64,000 bases of DNA, from assembly GCA_963813355.1 (NCBI GenBank), contig CAWEYS010000029.1, positions 251,233-315,232 of the forward strand, written 5' to 3'. Of this stretch, positions 1 to 10,834 are shown one piece after another. The notes under the pieces are model-generated. The model saw only the letters and a program-made list of their open reading frames with translations, had not been told where the DNA came from and did no database searches. The DNA comes from DATAGF01 sp963813355 (GTDB lineage Bacteria; Actinomycetota; Thermoleophilia; Miltoncostaeales; Miltoncostaeaceae). The position numbers and the translations under genes were made by a program. How positions within the stretch are numbered: the first letter of the stretch is position 1; every line of letters begins with the position of its first letter.

Positions 1-690
1 CCTCGCGGCCCAGCAGGCGCCCGAACATGCCCTTGCGCGACACCCCGATCAGCACCGGCCGCCCCAGCTCGGCCAGGGCGGGCACGCCGGCGAGCAGGGC
101 GAGGTTGTGATCGAGCGTCTTGCCGAACCCGATGCCCGGGTCGAGCACGATCCGCTCCTCGGCGACGCCCGCGTCGAGCGCCGCCTGCAGACGGGCGGCG
201 AGGAAGTCCCGCACCTCGCCGACGACGTCGCCGTAGGCCGGGTCGTCCTGCATCGTCCGGGGGTCGCCGCGCATGTGCACGAGGCAGAGGTCGGCCCCGC
301 GCTCGGCCACCAGCGGGCAGCAGCCCCGGGTCGAGGCGCCCCGCGGTGACGTCGTTGACCAGGACGAACCCCGCGTCGAGGGCGGCCTCGGCCACCGAGG
401 CCAGGGATGTGTCGATCGACAGGGCCAGCGGCGGCTCGGCCACCCGCAGGGCCCGCAGCACCCCCGACAGCCGCGCCACCTGCTCGGGGCCGTCGACCGG
501 GTCGGCGCCCGGGACGGGTGCTCTCGGCGCCCACGTCGCAGATCGCCGCCCCGTCCGCCGCCATCCGGTCGAGGATCGCGAGCGCCCCCTCGGGATCCAT
601 CGGCCCGCCGCCGCCCCACAGCGAATCGGGGGTGGCGTTGACGATCCCCATCACGCAGGGTGCGTCCAGCCAGGAGAGCGGATCGGCCAT
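1..690 (-). CDS. folP: Dihydropteroate synthase (partial, frameshifted)
   Basis: Condenses p-aminobenzoate with the pterin diphosphate in cytoplasmic folate synthesis. The N-terminus shows the family strand MGIVNATPDS and the pABA-loop motif GAESTRPG. The reading frame is then lost near 509-513 (GGG where GG is expected) and again near 314-316. Reading across both sites restores a DHPS: SIDTS, NDVTAG, an LVHMRG strand, LDPGIGFGK and GVSRKGMFGR. The 3' end lies beyond the left edge. Both breaks are one extra base in a G/C run, so I take them as consensus errors; a true pseudogene cannot be excluded. The divergent gene at 754 begins 64 bp from its start. Confidence 0.85.
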
Positions 691-753
691 CGACCAAGGC
701 TACGCATGCGTGACAGGAACCGCGGCGCCGCGGTTGAATCCCGGTGCGGCCGC

Positions 754-2234
754 ATGAAGACCCCGACCGTCAATGCCGCGCGCCTCGCGGCGGGGCTGTG
801 CGCGCTCGCCCTCGCGGCCACGCCCGTCCTGGCGGGCCCCCCGCGCGTGACCGTGATCGGCGACTCGGTGCAGGAGACCCTGGACTTCTCGGGCCACGCC
901 CGCGCCGTCCTGGGACGCGGGATCGACCTCCGGCTGGAGGCGCGGGCGTGCCGGAAGCTCGCGGCCCCCGGCTGCATCGGGGGGGCCCCGGACAGCGCCC
1001 TCTCGCTGGTCGGTCGCCTCGGACGCGGGCTCGGTAGCGTCGTGGTCGTGAACGTCGGCTACAACGACTACCCGGGCGCCTACGCGGCCGCGGACGTCCG
1101 CTCCGCGCTCCGGGCCGCCGGCGTGAGGCGCACGGTCTGGGTCACCCTCCGCGAGACCCAGGGCACGTACCGCGACATCAACGCGTTGATCCGAGGCGCC
1201 GCGGCGGCGCGGGCGTCCGGCATCCGGGTCGCCGAGTGGAACGCGGCCTCCTCGGGCCGGCCCTGGTTCGGCGGCGACGGGGTCCACCTGACCGCCGCCG
1301 GGGCCGAGGGGCTGGCGGGCTTCCTCCACCGTCACGTGGTCGCCGCCCTCGCCGAGATCGGGGTCCCGGTGGCGGGCACGACGCCGCCCGTGATCTCGAG
1401 GAGGGTGCGCACCCCGTACCCGGTCTCCGGCATCGCCGGCGACGGCCGGACCCTGTGGGTCTACGGCGGCGGCCGGCTCTCCGCCCTGGACGAGCGCGCC
1501 CCCAGGCGCGGCGCGACGGTGCCGGTCGATCCCGCCGCCGCGCTGACCCCGGATCGCAGCGGCGGCGGCCTCTGGCGCCAGAGCGGGAGCGGCACCCTCG
1601 CGCGGGCGATCGCCTCCGCGCCGGAGCAGCGGTGGCGGAGCGTCGGACGGTTCGAGGAGGGCGCGATCGCCGTGAGCGCGCGCGGTAGGACGTGGATCGC
1701 CACGCGGCCCGCCCGCATCCGCTGGCCCCTGCCGCTGCCCCTCCTCCTCGACTCGCGGGGCGTCGGCGCCCCGCAGCAGCCCGCGAGCGCCCCGGCGGCG
1801 CTGGCCGCGGGCCGCGGCGCGCTCTGGGCGCTGGTCGTCAACGGCGACGCCGCGCGACTCGAGCTCCGCGATCCCGAGACCGGGCGGCTGCGCCGGTCAA
1901 CCCGCGTCCCCCCGAGCCGGGCGCTCGTCGCGACCCGCGGCGCCGCGTGGCTCCTCGAGCCCTCGGGCCGCCTCCGGCGAGTCGGCGCGAAGGGCGCGGT
2001 CCGCGTCCGGCTCAGGCGGATCCTCGCGATTGCGTCCGACAGCGGTGCGCGCCTCTGGGCGCTCCGCTCGGACGGCCGCACGGTGCTGCAGCTCGATCAC
2101 GAGAGCGGGCGGGTCCTGTCGCTCGGCCGCACGGCCGGGAAGGTCTCCCAGCTCGCGCTCACCCGCACCGGCGTGTGGCTGGCGGGCGGCCCGGGACAGG
2201 CCGGCTCGAGCACATCCGGCGCCGCGAGCGCTGA
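754..2234 (+). CDS. Secreted SGNH/GDSL-type hydrolase with propeller-like C-terminal part
   Basis: A signal peptide (about residues 1-28) is followed by a clear SGNH hydrolase domain: GDS at 36-38 (nucleophile Ser38), GYND at 102-105 and the D-x-x-H dyad DGVH at 175-178. Residues from about 205 onward are repetitive beta-rich strands (DGRTLWVYGGG, GALWALV, GAAWLLE, GARLWALRSDG) like a beta-propeller. The current frame runs on to 2352, but codon third positions lose their GC bias after about 2205. One missing C near 2203 would give the ending RLEHIRRRER and a stop at 2232-2234, just before the next ATG, so I end it there. The start at 754 is the ATG that gives the signal peptide. The substrate is unknown; an ester or acyl group on an envelope glycan is an inference. 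Confidence 0.7.
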
Positions 2235-2237
2235 GCG

Positions 2238-3080
2238 ATGGTGGCGTCCGACAACGAGGTCTACGAGGCGCGAGCGGACGCGGGGCGTGCCAGGGCGCTC
2301 GCCGCGACGGGCTCGCCATTCACGATCACGATCCGCTTCGGGGGCGGGCTGACGGCGCGTCAGAAGGCCGCATTCAGGGCGGCCGCCAACCGGTGGACGC
2401 GCGTGATCGTGGGCGACCTCCCGCGCCAGCGCGTCGGTGGTCAGGTGATCGACGACGTCCTCATCATCGCCCAGGGGGTCCCCATCGACGGGCCCGGCAA
2501 GATCCTGGGGCAGGCCGGGCCCACCCACCTGAGGCCGGCGTCGGCCGGCGCCGCGGCGTTCCTGCCGGCCCGGGGCGTGATGTCCTTCGACACCGCCGAC
2601 CTCGCGAGGATGCAGGCCGACGGCACGCTCAGGGACGTGGTCACCCACGAGATGGGGCACGTCCTGGGCATCGGGTCGATCTGGGCCCGGAAGGGCCTCC
2701 TCAAGGGCGCCGGCGGCCGCAACCCGACCTTCGCGGGCCCGCGGGCCATGGAGGAGTACCGGCGGCTGCGGCACGCTGCCCGGCGACGGCGCGTCCCGGT
2801 CGAGAACACCGGCGGGCCAGGCAGTCGCGACAGCCACTGGCGCGAGCGGGTGTTCCGCAACGAGCTGATGTCGAGCGTGATCGCGGGGGCGCGCAACCCG
2901 CTCAGCCGGATGACCGTGGCAAGCCTCGCCGACCTCGGCTACACGGTGGACCTGGGCGCGGCCGAGCCGTTCGCCCTGCCGCCCCCGGCGGCCGTCGCGC
3001 AGGCCGGCCCCTCGCCGGCCCGTCCCGGAAGGCTCCGGTCGGGGATCGTGCTGCCGGTGATCCCGACCGTCCTGGAGTAG
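2238..3080 (+). CDS. Leishmanolysin-like (M8-type) zinc metalloprotease
   Basis: A 280-residue protein with the metzincin motif THEMGHVLGIG (His137, Glu138, His141). A spaced third zinc ligand follows in DSHW (His200), then a likely Met-turn in NELMS (Met211). The wide gap between the HExxH and the third His is typical of M8 peptidases. The tail LADLGYTVDLGAAEPFALP also matches bacterial members of that family. No signal peptide follows this ATG. It starts 3 bp after the inferred end of the SGNH gene, so the protein may be the C-terminal half of a secreted product or use another export route. It converges on ftsH with only 3 bp between stops. Confidence 0.75.
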   Translation: MVASDNEVYEARADAGRARALAATGSPFTITIRFGGGLTARQKAAFRAAANRWTRVIVGDLPRQRVGGQVIDDVLIIAQGVPIDGPGKILGQAGPTHLRPASAGAAAFLPARGVMSFDTADLARMQADGTLRDVVTHEMGHVLGIGSIWARKGLLKGAGGRNPTFAGPRAMEEYRRLRHAARRRRVPVENTGGPGSRDSHWRERVFRNELMSSVIAGARNPLSRMTVASLADLGYTVDLGAAEPFALPPPAAVAQAGPSPARPGRLRSGIVLPVIPTVLE

Positions 3081-3083
3081 CGC

Positions 3084-5021
<1,938 letters not shown>

Positions 5022-5078
5022 CGCCCGGCGAGGATAGCAGCGCCCTCCCCGCCGACCTACGGTCCGATCAGCCCGGGC

Positions 5079-5615
5079 TCACAGCACGAGAGCGGCGATG
5101 AACGGGAGGTTGCGGTAGCGCTGGGCGTAGTCGAGCCCGTAGCCGATCACGAAGACGTCGGGCAGCTCGAACCCGACGTAGCGGCTGGTGATCCCCAGGC
5201 GCTTGTGGCCGGGCTTGGCGAGCAGCGTGCAGATCTCCAGCGATGCGGGCGCGCGCGAGGCGAGGTTCTTCAGGAGGTACGAGAGGGTCAGCCCCGAGTC
5301 GATGACGTCCTCCACCAGCAGCACGTGGCGCCCGGCGATCGGGACGTCGAGGTCCTTCTGGATCCGGACGACGCCGGACGAGTGGGTCGAGGACCCGTAG
5401 GACGACACCGCCATGAAGTCGAGCTCGCACGAGACGGTGAGCTGGCGGAGGAGGTCGGCGATGAAGAAGACCGCGCCCTTCAGCACGCCGATGACGAGCA
5501 GGTCCTGGCCGGCGTAGTCCGCCGAGACGTCGGCCGCCAGCTCGGTGACGCGCGTCTGCAACTGCTCCTCGGAGATGAGCACCTCGCCCACGGCCGAGCG
5601 CGCCGGCTCGGTCAC
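5079..5615 (-). CDS. hpt: Hypoxanthine phosphoribosyltransferase
   Basis: Purine salvage enzyme converting hypoxanthine (and guanine) with PRPP to IMP (GMP). The 178 residues include the PRPP-binding loop LLVEDVIDSGLTLSYL (about 99-114), the flexible-loop region FMAVSSYGSST (68-78) and GYGLDYAQRYRNLPFI near the end. The GTG start at 5615 overlaps the tilS stop by 4 bp (GTGA), which fixes the start and suggests translational coupling. The tilS-hpt-ftsH order is conserved widely in Gram-positive bacteria. Confidence 0.93.
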   Translation of the reverse strand: MTEPARSAVGEVLISEEQLQTRVTELAADVSADYAGQDLLVIGVLKGAVFFIADLLRQLTVSCELDFMAVSSYGSSTHSSGVVRIQKDLDVPIAGRHVLLVEDVIDSGLTLSYLLKNLASRAPASLEICTLLAKPGHKRLGITSRYVGFELPDVFVIGYGLDYAQRYRNLPFIAALVL

Positions 5616-6919
5616 GCGGGCTCCCGCTCCAGCAGGACGGCAGGCGCGCCCGGCGGGGCGAGCAGGTCGTGGGAGGCGCGGTGGCCGGCGACCCAGACGA
5701 CGCGGTCGGGGGTCGCGACGACCGCGACCTGATCGCGCAGCCGCGCCGGCACCCCGGCGGCCGCGAGCAGCCGGCCCACCGCCGCGTGACCCCCGCCCGG
5801 CAGCGCGAGGCGGTCGCCCGGGCGCGGCGCACGCAGCGACAGCGGGCCGTCCGGGCGCACCGAGACCCGGTCCGGGCCCGGCGGGACGGCGGGGCCGCGG
5901 GACGTCCGCACCGTCACCGCCCCGAGCCGGGCGCGGCCGGGCACGTCCAGCGCGGCCGGCTCGGGCGCGGGCGGGCGGGAGGGCGCGACCACGAGGAGGC
6001 CCCGCTCGTGGGCGGCGACCCACCCGCCGGCCAGGTCGGCGACCGCGCCGGGCGGGCCGTCGAGCAGCGCCAGGGCGCGCTCGAGCGGCTCGGCCGCCAG
6101 CGCCCCGGCGGGCAGCCCCGCCCGGGCGCCCAGGCGGCGCACGAGCAGCCGGCGCATCGCCGGCGGCTCGGCCGCGAGCGCGGCGGCCCGGAGGCCGGGG
6201 CCGGCGGCGGCCCGCTCCCACGCGGCGTCGACCATCGGCGCGAGCAGCTCCGCCTCGTCGCGCAGCCGCTCGGCGAAGGCCGCGACGTTGGCCTCGGCGC
6301 GCGGGTGCACCGCCGCCAGCGCCGGGGCCAGGCCGGCGCGGACCCGGGCGCGCGCGAAGGCGGGATCCTCGTTGGAGGGGTCCCGCACGACCGCGATCCC
6401 GCGGGCGCGGCACCAGGCCCGGGTCTCGGCGCCGGTGGCGCAGAGCAGGGGGCGGATCAGCTCGTCGCGGCGGGCGGCCATCCCGAGCGCCCCCGTCCGC
6501 CCGGTCCCGCGCGCCAGGCGGAAGAGGACCGTCTCGGCCTGGTCGGAGGCCGTGTGGCCGGTGGCGATCCTGACGTAGCCCTCCCGCGCGGCGAGCCCGC
6601 GCGCGGACGCCAGCCGCGCCTCGCGGCCGCGCTCCTGCACCCCGGGGCCCGGCGCGATCTCCGGCGCGTCGAGGTGCGCGGGGAGCCCGAGGGCGCGCGC
6701 CGCGGCGAGGACCGCCTCGGCCTCGTCGCGGGACCCGGGACGCAGCCCGTGGTCGACGGCCAGCACGCCGACGGGCCCGTCGTGGATCTCGGCCAGGACG
6801 TGCATCAGGCACGTCGAGTCGGCCCCGCCGGACACCATCGCCAAGACCGGCGCGCCGGGCGGCAGCAGGCCGGCCCTGCGGCAGTGGGCCGCGACGCGGA
6901 CCTCGAGGGGAGTCGCCAC
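5612..6919 (-). CDS. tilS: tRNA(Ile)-lysidine synthase
   Basis: ATP-dependent enzyme that modifies cytidine 34 of the AUA-decoding tRNA(Ile) with lysine. The PP-loop SGGADS (residues 30-35) lies in the N-terminal N-type ATP pyrophosphatase domain. ATGHTASDQAETVLFRLARGTG is the family substrate motif. C-terminal residues such as LRAPRPGDRLALPGG and VPARLRDQVAVV match the TilS C-terminal domain. 435 residues is normal. It is first of three minus-strand genes (tilS-hpt-ftsH), and its promoter should lie within 6920-7086. Confidence 0.92.
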   Translation of the reverse strand: MATPLEVRVAAHCRRAGLLPPGAPVLAMVSGGADSTCLMHVLAEIHDGPVGVLAVDHGLRPGSRDEAEAVLAAARALGLPAHLDAPEIAPGPGVQERGREARLASARGLAAREGYVRIATGHTASDQAETVLFRLARGTGRTGALGMAARRDELIRPLLCATGAETRAWCRARGIAVVRDPSNEDPAFARARVRAGLAPALAAVHPRAEANVAAFAERLRDEAELLAPMVDAAWERAAAGPGLRAAALAAEPPAMRRLLVRRLGARAGLPAGALAAEPLERALALLDGPPGAVADLAGGWVAAHERGLLVVAPSRPPAPEPAALDVPGRARLGAVTVRTSRGPAVPPGPDRVSVRPDGPLSLRAPRPGDRLALPGGGHAAVGRLLAAAGVPARLRDQVAVVATPDRVVWVAGHRASHDLLAPPGAPAVLLEREPA

Positions 6920-7086
6920 GCGGGGGATTATGTCCCAAGCGACGGAGCGGATGAGCGCCCTCTTTCGGGGCGCTCATGCGCGCGCGGGCTCGCCTGGCCG
7001 GCGGCCCGCGCAGACCGGCGCACCGGCTTCGCCGGGACGGGCGCCGGAAAGGGCCACACCCACCCAGCCGAGCCTGGCGCTTTTTC

Positions 7087-7184
7087 GGCGGCCAGCCCCG
7101 CCGAAGGCGGTGCCGCCGTCTGCCGGAGGGCCCGGCCAGGGCCCGGAGGCGCGCTTGGCCGCCCGCTAAGAGGCGGCCAACCGC
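7087..7184. repeat. 98-bp structured intergenic repeat, copy 1
   Basis: This block matches 12608-12705 at 94 of 98 positions by eye. It holds a perfect 9-bp stem TTGGCCGCC (7155-7163) / GGCGGCCAA (7172-7180) with an 8-nt loop, plus GGGCCC repeats and a GGCGG/CCGCC pair that can form two more hairpins. Two of the four differences between copies fall in the loop and none in this stem. It begins 2 bp beyond the stop codon of the thioredoxin-like gene. It could act as a transcript end or be a REP-like dispersed element; there is no T-run. The remaining bases of 6920-7086 hold no gene that I can see. Confidence 0.8.
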
Positions 7185-7186
7185 AT

Positions 7187-7702
7187 TTAGGACTCCAGCT
7201 TGTCGGCGTAGCCGTCGAACTGCTGGCGGGTGAGCTCGCCGAACGCCGTCCCGGCGACGCGGCCCTCGCTGTCGATGAAGACCGTCGCCGGCAGCCCGGT
7301 GGCGCCGAACGTGGCGATCGTGTCGCCGCGCCGGTCGATGCCCAGGGGGAAGTCGGCGCCCATCTTCCGCGCGAAGGCGCGGCTGGCCGAGGGCTGGTCG
7401 GTGACGGCCAGCCCCACCACCTGCACGCCCCGCCGCTCCTTCGAGAACTCCACCAGCGCCGGCATCTCCCGCTGGCACGGCTCGCACCACGAGGCCCAGA
7501 AGTTCAGGACCACGGGCGTGCCCGCGTAGTCGGCGAGCGCGACCTCCCCCGACCCGTCGAGGCTGTCCACGCGGAAGGCCGGCGCGGGCGTGCGCTCGTC
7601 CGGCGGGATGACCGAGACGTCGTTGCCGCTCCCCAGCCCGGCGCAGCCGCCGAGCGCCACCGCGAGGACGACCAGGGAGAGGGCGGCCAGGGCGCGGCGC
7701 AT
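7187..7702 (-). CDS. TlpA/ResA-like thioredoxin-fold lipoprotein
   Basis: A 171-residue extracytoplasmic thiol-disulfide oxidoreductase. A lipoprotein signal ends at ALGGC (Cys20). The thioredoxin-fold active site is WCEPC (Cys73, Cys76), and the cis-Pro loop is GLPATVFID. Proteins of this type reduce apocytochrome c or other exported thiols, or act as peroxiredoxin-like reductases. No cytochrome-maturation gene is adjacent, so the partner is unclear. The structured repeat lies directly after its stop codon. Confidence 0.85.
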   Translation of the reverse strand: MRRALAALSLVVLAVALGGCAGLGSGNDVSVIPPDERTPAPAFRVDSLDGSGEVALADYAGTPVVLNFWASWCEPCQREMPALVEFSKERRGVQVVGLAVTDQPSASRAFARKMGADFPLGIDRRGDTIATFGATGLPATVFIDSEGRVAGTAFGELTRQQFDGYADKLES

Positions 7703-7769
7703 TGCGCCGAGGCTACCAACGGCCCACCGGCCGGACCCGCGCGCCGGTCGGGATACCCTGTCCGACCTC

Positions 7770-8258
7770 ATGGGCTCGTTGACCCTGATCGACCGTCGCG
7801 CCGGAGCGCGCGTGCGCGGCGCGGTCGCCGCCCTGCCCGGCGGCCGGCGGGCCGCCGCGGTCGCCGCGGCGACCATGAGCCCGGCCTTCCGCCTGACGGT
7901 GGCCGTGATGATCGCCCGGCCGGCGAGCCGGCGGGCCGGCCTGGAGGCGCTCGCCGCGGGCGTCGGGGCGGCCACGGCGGCGCGCGTCCTGCGCGACCGG
8001 GTCGCGCGTCGGCGCCCCGGCCCGCGGGCCGAGGGGGGCTTCCCGAGCCGCCACGCGGCCGCCGCGACCGCGATCGCCGGCGCCGCGGCGCGCCACCACC
8101 GCGGGCTCGGGCGGGTCCTCGCGGCCGCCGCGGCCGTGGGGCTGCTCGCGCGCGTCGCCTCCGCCGACCACGAGCCGGCCGACATCGCGGCGGGCGCGGC
8201 GCTGGGGCTGCTCGCCGCCCGCGCCCTGGAACGGGCCGTCGGCGACGGGGTAGCGTAG
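7770..8258 (+). CDS. PAP2-type phosphatase-like membrane protein
   Basis: 162 residues. The segment GGFPSRHAAAATAIAGA resembles PAP2 motif 2 (usually PSGH; here PSRH). SADHEPADIAAGAALG resembles motif 3 (R-x5-H-x3-D), with His and Asp present. The rest is hydrophobic Ala-rich helices. Likely a membrane phosphatase acting on a lipid phosphate or diphosphate, but smaller than most PAP2 enzymes. The start was chosen as the ATG closest to the hydrophobic N-terminus; a TACCCT -10-like element lies just upstream. Next gene starts 6 bp downstream. Confidence 0.6.
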   Translation: MGSLTLIDRRAGARVRGAVAALPGGRRAAAVAAATMSPAFRLTVAVMIARPASRRAGLEALAAGVGAATAARVLRDRVARRRPGPRAEGGFPSRHAAAATAIAGAAARHHRGLGRVLAAAAAVGLLARVASADHEPADIAAGAALGLLAARALERAVGDGVA

Positions 8259-8264
8259 GTCGCC

Positions 8265-8681
8265 GTGTTGACGCTCCCCGCCATCAGCAAGGGCCGGGCC
8301 CACCGGCTCGTCATGATCGGGAACCTCGTGAGCTGCACCTTCCTGGCCCTCGGCATCGTCGGGATGCTCCAGACCAAGCTCGAGGACACCCAGGACCTCA
8401 CGGTGATCACGGTCCACCCCCTCACGGCCGTCATCTGGTTCCTGCTCGGCGTGGTGGGGGTCGCCATGAGCATCGAGGCGCGCCGCGCCCGGCTCTTCCT
8501 GATCGGCGCCGGCGCGCTGCTCACGTTGTGGGGCCTGCTCTGCCTCGCCCTCGACGGCACGCCCTCCGACCTGTTCGCGCGGGACCCCGCGCTCGTCGCG
8601 CTGCTCCTGGTCGCCGGCGTGGGGAGCCTCGCGGTCGCCTTCGTCCCGTCCATCGGCCGCCTCGACCGCGCGCCCGGGTGA
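8265..8681 (+). CDS. Small four-helix membrane protein (DUF4383-like)
   Basis: 138 residues with about four membrane segments. The motif VHPLTAVIWFLLGVVGVAMS resembles the N-x-x-H...GxxG region of actinobacterial DUF4383 proteins. The GTG start at 8265 is followed directly by the first hydrophobic part. The stop codon overlaps the argF GTG (GTGA), so the two are likely co-translated. Function unknown. Confidence 0.55.
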   Translation: MLTLPAISKGRAHRLVMIGNLVSCTFLALGIVGMLQTKLEDTQDLTVITVHPLTAVIWFLLGVVGVAMSIEARRARLFLIGAGALLTLWGLLCLALDGTPSDLFARDPALVALLLVAGVGSLAVAFVPSIGRLDRAPG

Positions 8682-9631
8682 CCGGCCCCGCGTTCACGCC
8701 CGACCCGGCCCTGGCCGGGCGCTCCGTGCTGACGCTGCGCCACCACCCGCCCGAGGCGATCGCCGCGGTCCTCGACCTGGCGGACGAGCTCAAGGCCATG
8801 GGCGGGGCCGGCTGGCCGGCGCTCCTGGCCGGGCGGGTGATCGCGCTCATCTTCGAGCGCCCCTCCACGCGCACGCGGGTGTCGTTCGCGAGCGGCATCG
8901 CCCGGCTCGGCGGCACCGGCCTCGTGCTGTCGGCGGGCGACCTGCAGCTCGGGCGGGGCGAGACCATCGAGGACACCGCCAAGGTGATGGGGCGCTGGGT
9001 GGACGCGATCGTCCTGCGCACGGGCCCCCACGCGACGCTCGAGGAGCTCGACCGCCACGCCGGCGTGCCGGTCGTCAACGGGCTCACCTACGCGCACCAC
9101 CCCTGCCAGGCGCTGGCCGACGCGCAGACGATCCGCGAGCGGTTCGGGACGCTCTCCGAGCTGCCGGTCGCCTACCTGGGCGACGGCAACAACTGCTGCG
9201 CCTCGCTGATGATCGTCGGCGCCCTGACCGGGATGCGCGTGACCGCCGGCTGCCCGCCCGGCTACCGGCCCGACCCGGAGATCGTGGCGTGGGCCGACGC
9301 CGCCGCGCGCGGGCGCGGCGGGTGGGCGAGGGTGGTGGAGGACCCCCGCGAGGCGGTGGCCGGGGCGCGGGCGCTCTACACCGACACCTGGGTGTCGATG
9401 GGCGACGAGGAGACCGAGGCCGAGCGGATCGCCGCCCTGGAGCCCTACCGCGTTGACGACGCGCTGATGGACGCCGCCGCGCCGGACGCGGTGGCGATGC
9501 ACTGCCTGCCGGCGCACCACGGCCACGAGATCACCTATGAGGTCCTGCACGGGCCGCGGTCGGCCGCGTGGGACCAGGCGGAGAACCGGATGCACGCGCA
9601 GGCGGCCCTGCTGGCCCACATCCTGGGCTGA
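8678..9631 (+). CDS. argF: Ornithine carbamoyltransferase
   Basis: Forms citrulline from ornithine and carbamoyl phosphate in arginine synthesis. The 317 residues carry the carbamoyl-phosphate loop STRTR (63-67), the HPCQ motif (YAHHPCQALAD), the ornithine-loop TDTWVSMGDE and MHCLPAHHG near the C-terminus. These distinguish OTCase from aspartate carbamoyltransferase. It is isolated from other arg genes here. A MITE-like palindrome follows immediately, and the stop codon TGA is one of the two TGA trinucleotides flanking that element. Confidence 0.95.
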   Translation: MTGPAFTPDPALAGRSVLTLRHHPPEAIAAVLDLADELKAMGGAGWPALLAGRVIALIFERPSTRTRVSFASGIARLGGTGLVLSAGDLQLGRGETIEDTAKVMGRWVDAIVLRTGPHATLEELDRHAGVPVVNGLTYAHHPCQALADAQTIRERFGTLSELPVAYLGDGNNCCASLMIVGALTGMRVTAGCPPGYRPDPEIVAWADAAARGRGGWARVVEDPREAVAGARALYTDTWVSMGDEETEAERIAALEPYRVDDALMDAAAPDAVAMHCLPAHHGHEITYEVLHGPRSAAWDQAENRMHAQAALLAHILG

Positions 9632-9765
9632 GAACCCCTCTTCAAAATGAGAGCCGCCGGCACATTGCGGCAAATGGGGCTGCGCTTCAGCGCGCAATGG
9701 GCATCGAGTGCCGGTGTCTACTGTGATCCGCCAATGCCCCCAGAGGCTCATTTTGAAAGGGGTTC
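9632..9765. mobile_element. MITE-like palindromic element next to the argF stop
   Basis: Near-perfect terminal inverted repeats, left GAACCCCTCTTCAAAATGAG (9632-9651) and right CTCATTTTGAAAGGGGTTC (9747-9765), enclose about 95 bp. They are flanked by TGA on both sides (9629-9631 and 9766-9768), a possible 3-bp target duplication. Inside is a nested inverted repeat: CCGGCAC near 9657 with GTGCCGG near 9708, and ATTGCG with CGCAAT. The ends are clearly less GC-rich than the surroundings. There is no coding capacity. It could be a non-autonomous transposon remnant or a long bidirectional hairpin; TGA may be chance. Confidence 0.6.
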
Positions 9766-9792
9766 TGACGCCGGCCGCAGGCGCTCGCCGCC

Positions 9793-10524
9793 GTGATCCC
9801 GCTCAAGGACGTCAACCCCACCCGCCGGACGCCGGTCCTCACGATCGGGCTGATCGTCGTCTGCACGCTGGTCTTCCTGTTCCAGATCGCCAAGCCCAGC
9901 GACGGCACGCTCGGCAGCGAGCAGGCGTTCATCTGCGACTACGGCCTGGTCGCCGACAACCTCTTCTCGGACGGCGACCCGCCCGCCGACCTCTGCCAGG
10001 AGCTCAACGCCGAGCGCAGCAGCTACCTCACGCTCTTCACGAGCCAGTTCCTCCACGGGGACTGGCTGCACCTGATCTTCAACATGCTGTTCCTGTGGGT
10101 CTTCGGGAACAACATCGAGGACCGCCTGGGCCGGATCCGCTTCCTGCCCTTCTACCTGCTCTGCGGGGCGCTCGCGGGGATCGCCCAGTCGGCCGCCGAC
10201 GCCGACAGCCCCGTGCCGCTGATCGGGGCCTCGGGCGCGATATCGGGGATCCTCGGCGCCTACCTGGTGCTCTACCCGCGCGTCGGCGTGTGGACCGTCG
10301 TGCTGCCGCTGTTCTTCCTGCCCTTCCGGCTGCCCGCCTGGCTCTGGCTGGCGATCTACCTCGTGCTCCAGGCCGTGTTCCTGGGCGACTCGGCCGGCGG
10401 CGGGGACGTCGCCTACCTCGCCCACATCGGCGGCTTCGTGGCCGGAGCCGCCCTGATCAAGCCGTTCCTGATCGGGCGCGACGACCCCCCGCCGCGCTCG
10501 CCGGCCATCGGACCCGTGTATTGA
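9793..10524 (+). CDS. Rhomboid-family intramembrane serine protease
   Basis: 243 residues with six or so membrane segments. The catalytic GASG (Ser147) and His211 (YLAHIGGF) form the rhomboid dyad, and HGDWLHLIFNMLFLWVFG holds the conserved HxxxN-type loop. Cleaves transmembrane substrates within the bilayer; the natural substrate is unknown. GTG start at 9793, about 25 bp after the MITE-like element, which may separate it from argF transcription. Confidence 0.88.
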   Translation: MIPLKDVNPTRRTPVLTIGLIVVCTLVFLFQIAKPSDGTLGSEQAFICDYGLVADNLFSDGDPPADLCQELNAERSSYLTLFTSQFLHGDWLHLIFNMLFLWVFGNNIEDRLGRIRFLPFYLLCGALAGIAQSAADADSPVPLIGASGAISGILGAYLVLYPRVGVWTVVLPLFFLPFRLPAWLWLAIYLVLQAVFLGDSAGGGDVAYLAHIGGFVAGAALIKPFLIGRDDPPPRSPAIGPVY

Positions 10525-10531
10525 TCCCTGC

Positions 10532-10834
10532 ATGAGCATCTTCCGGCGCCGCGAGCGGCCCCCGCGCCCCGAGCCGGTGCGCTGGGTGAAGATCGCCTTC
10601 GCGCGCCACCAGCCGGAGGCGGACATGCTGGCGAACCTGCTCGCCGAGCTCGACATCCCCGTGCTGGTGCGGCGCACCACGATCGACGTCCCCGACATGC
10701 TGGCGGGCGGCCCGCGCGAGCTGCTGGTGCCCGCCGACCGGGCCCTCGAGGCGCGCGCCCTGCTCGACCCCATGGAGCCGATCGAGGGCGAGCCGGGCGA
10801 GCCGGGCCGGGGTCCGCCAGAATCGACCGGATGA
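10532..10834 (+). CDS. DUF2007-like small protein
   Basis: 100 residues. The core KIAFARHQPEADMLANLLAELDIPVLVRR...ELLVPADRALEARALL matches the fold and motif order of DUF2007 (putative signal-transducing, ferredoxin-like) proteins. A charged N-terminus and a Pro/Gly-rich tail flank it. It begins 7 bp after the rhomboid gene, and its stop overlaps the FIST gene start (ATGA). Role unknown. Confidence 0.6.
   Translation: MSIFRRRERPPRPEPVRWVKIAFARHQPEADMLANLLAELDIPVLVRRTTIDVPDMLAGGPRELLVPADRALEARALLDPMEPIEGEPGEPGRGPPESTG

Noticed and set aside
7187..9751. Minus-strand frame extending the thioredoxin-like gene to 854 codons
   Set aside because: Only the last 171 codons carry a lipoprotein signal and thioredoxin fold; the upstream part is antisense to argF and its neighbours.
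9632..9765. Tn3-type end for the GGGGTTCTGACGCC sequence
   Set aside because: Only a few bases resemble the Tn3 terminal repeat, and the element boundary inferred from the inverted repeats does not match it.
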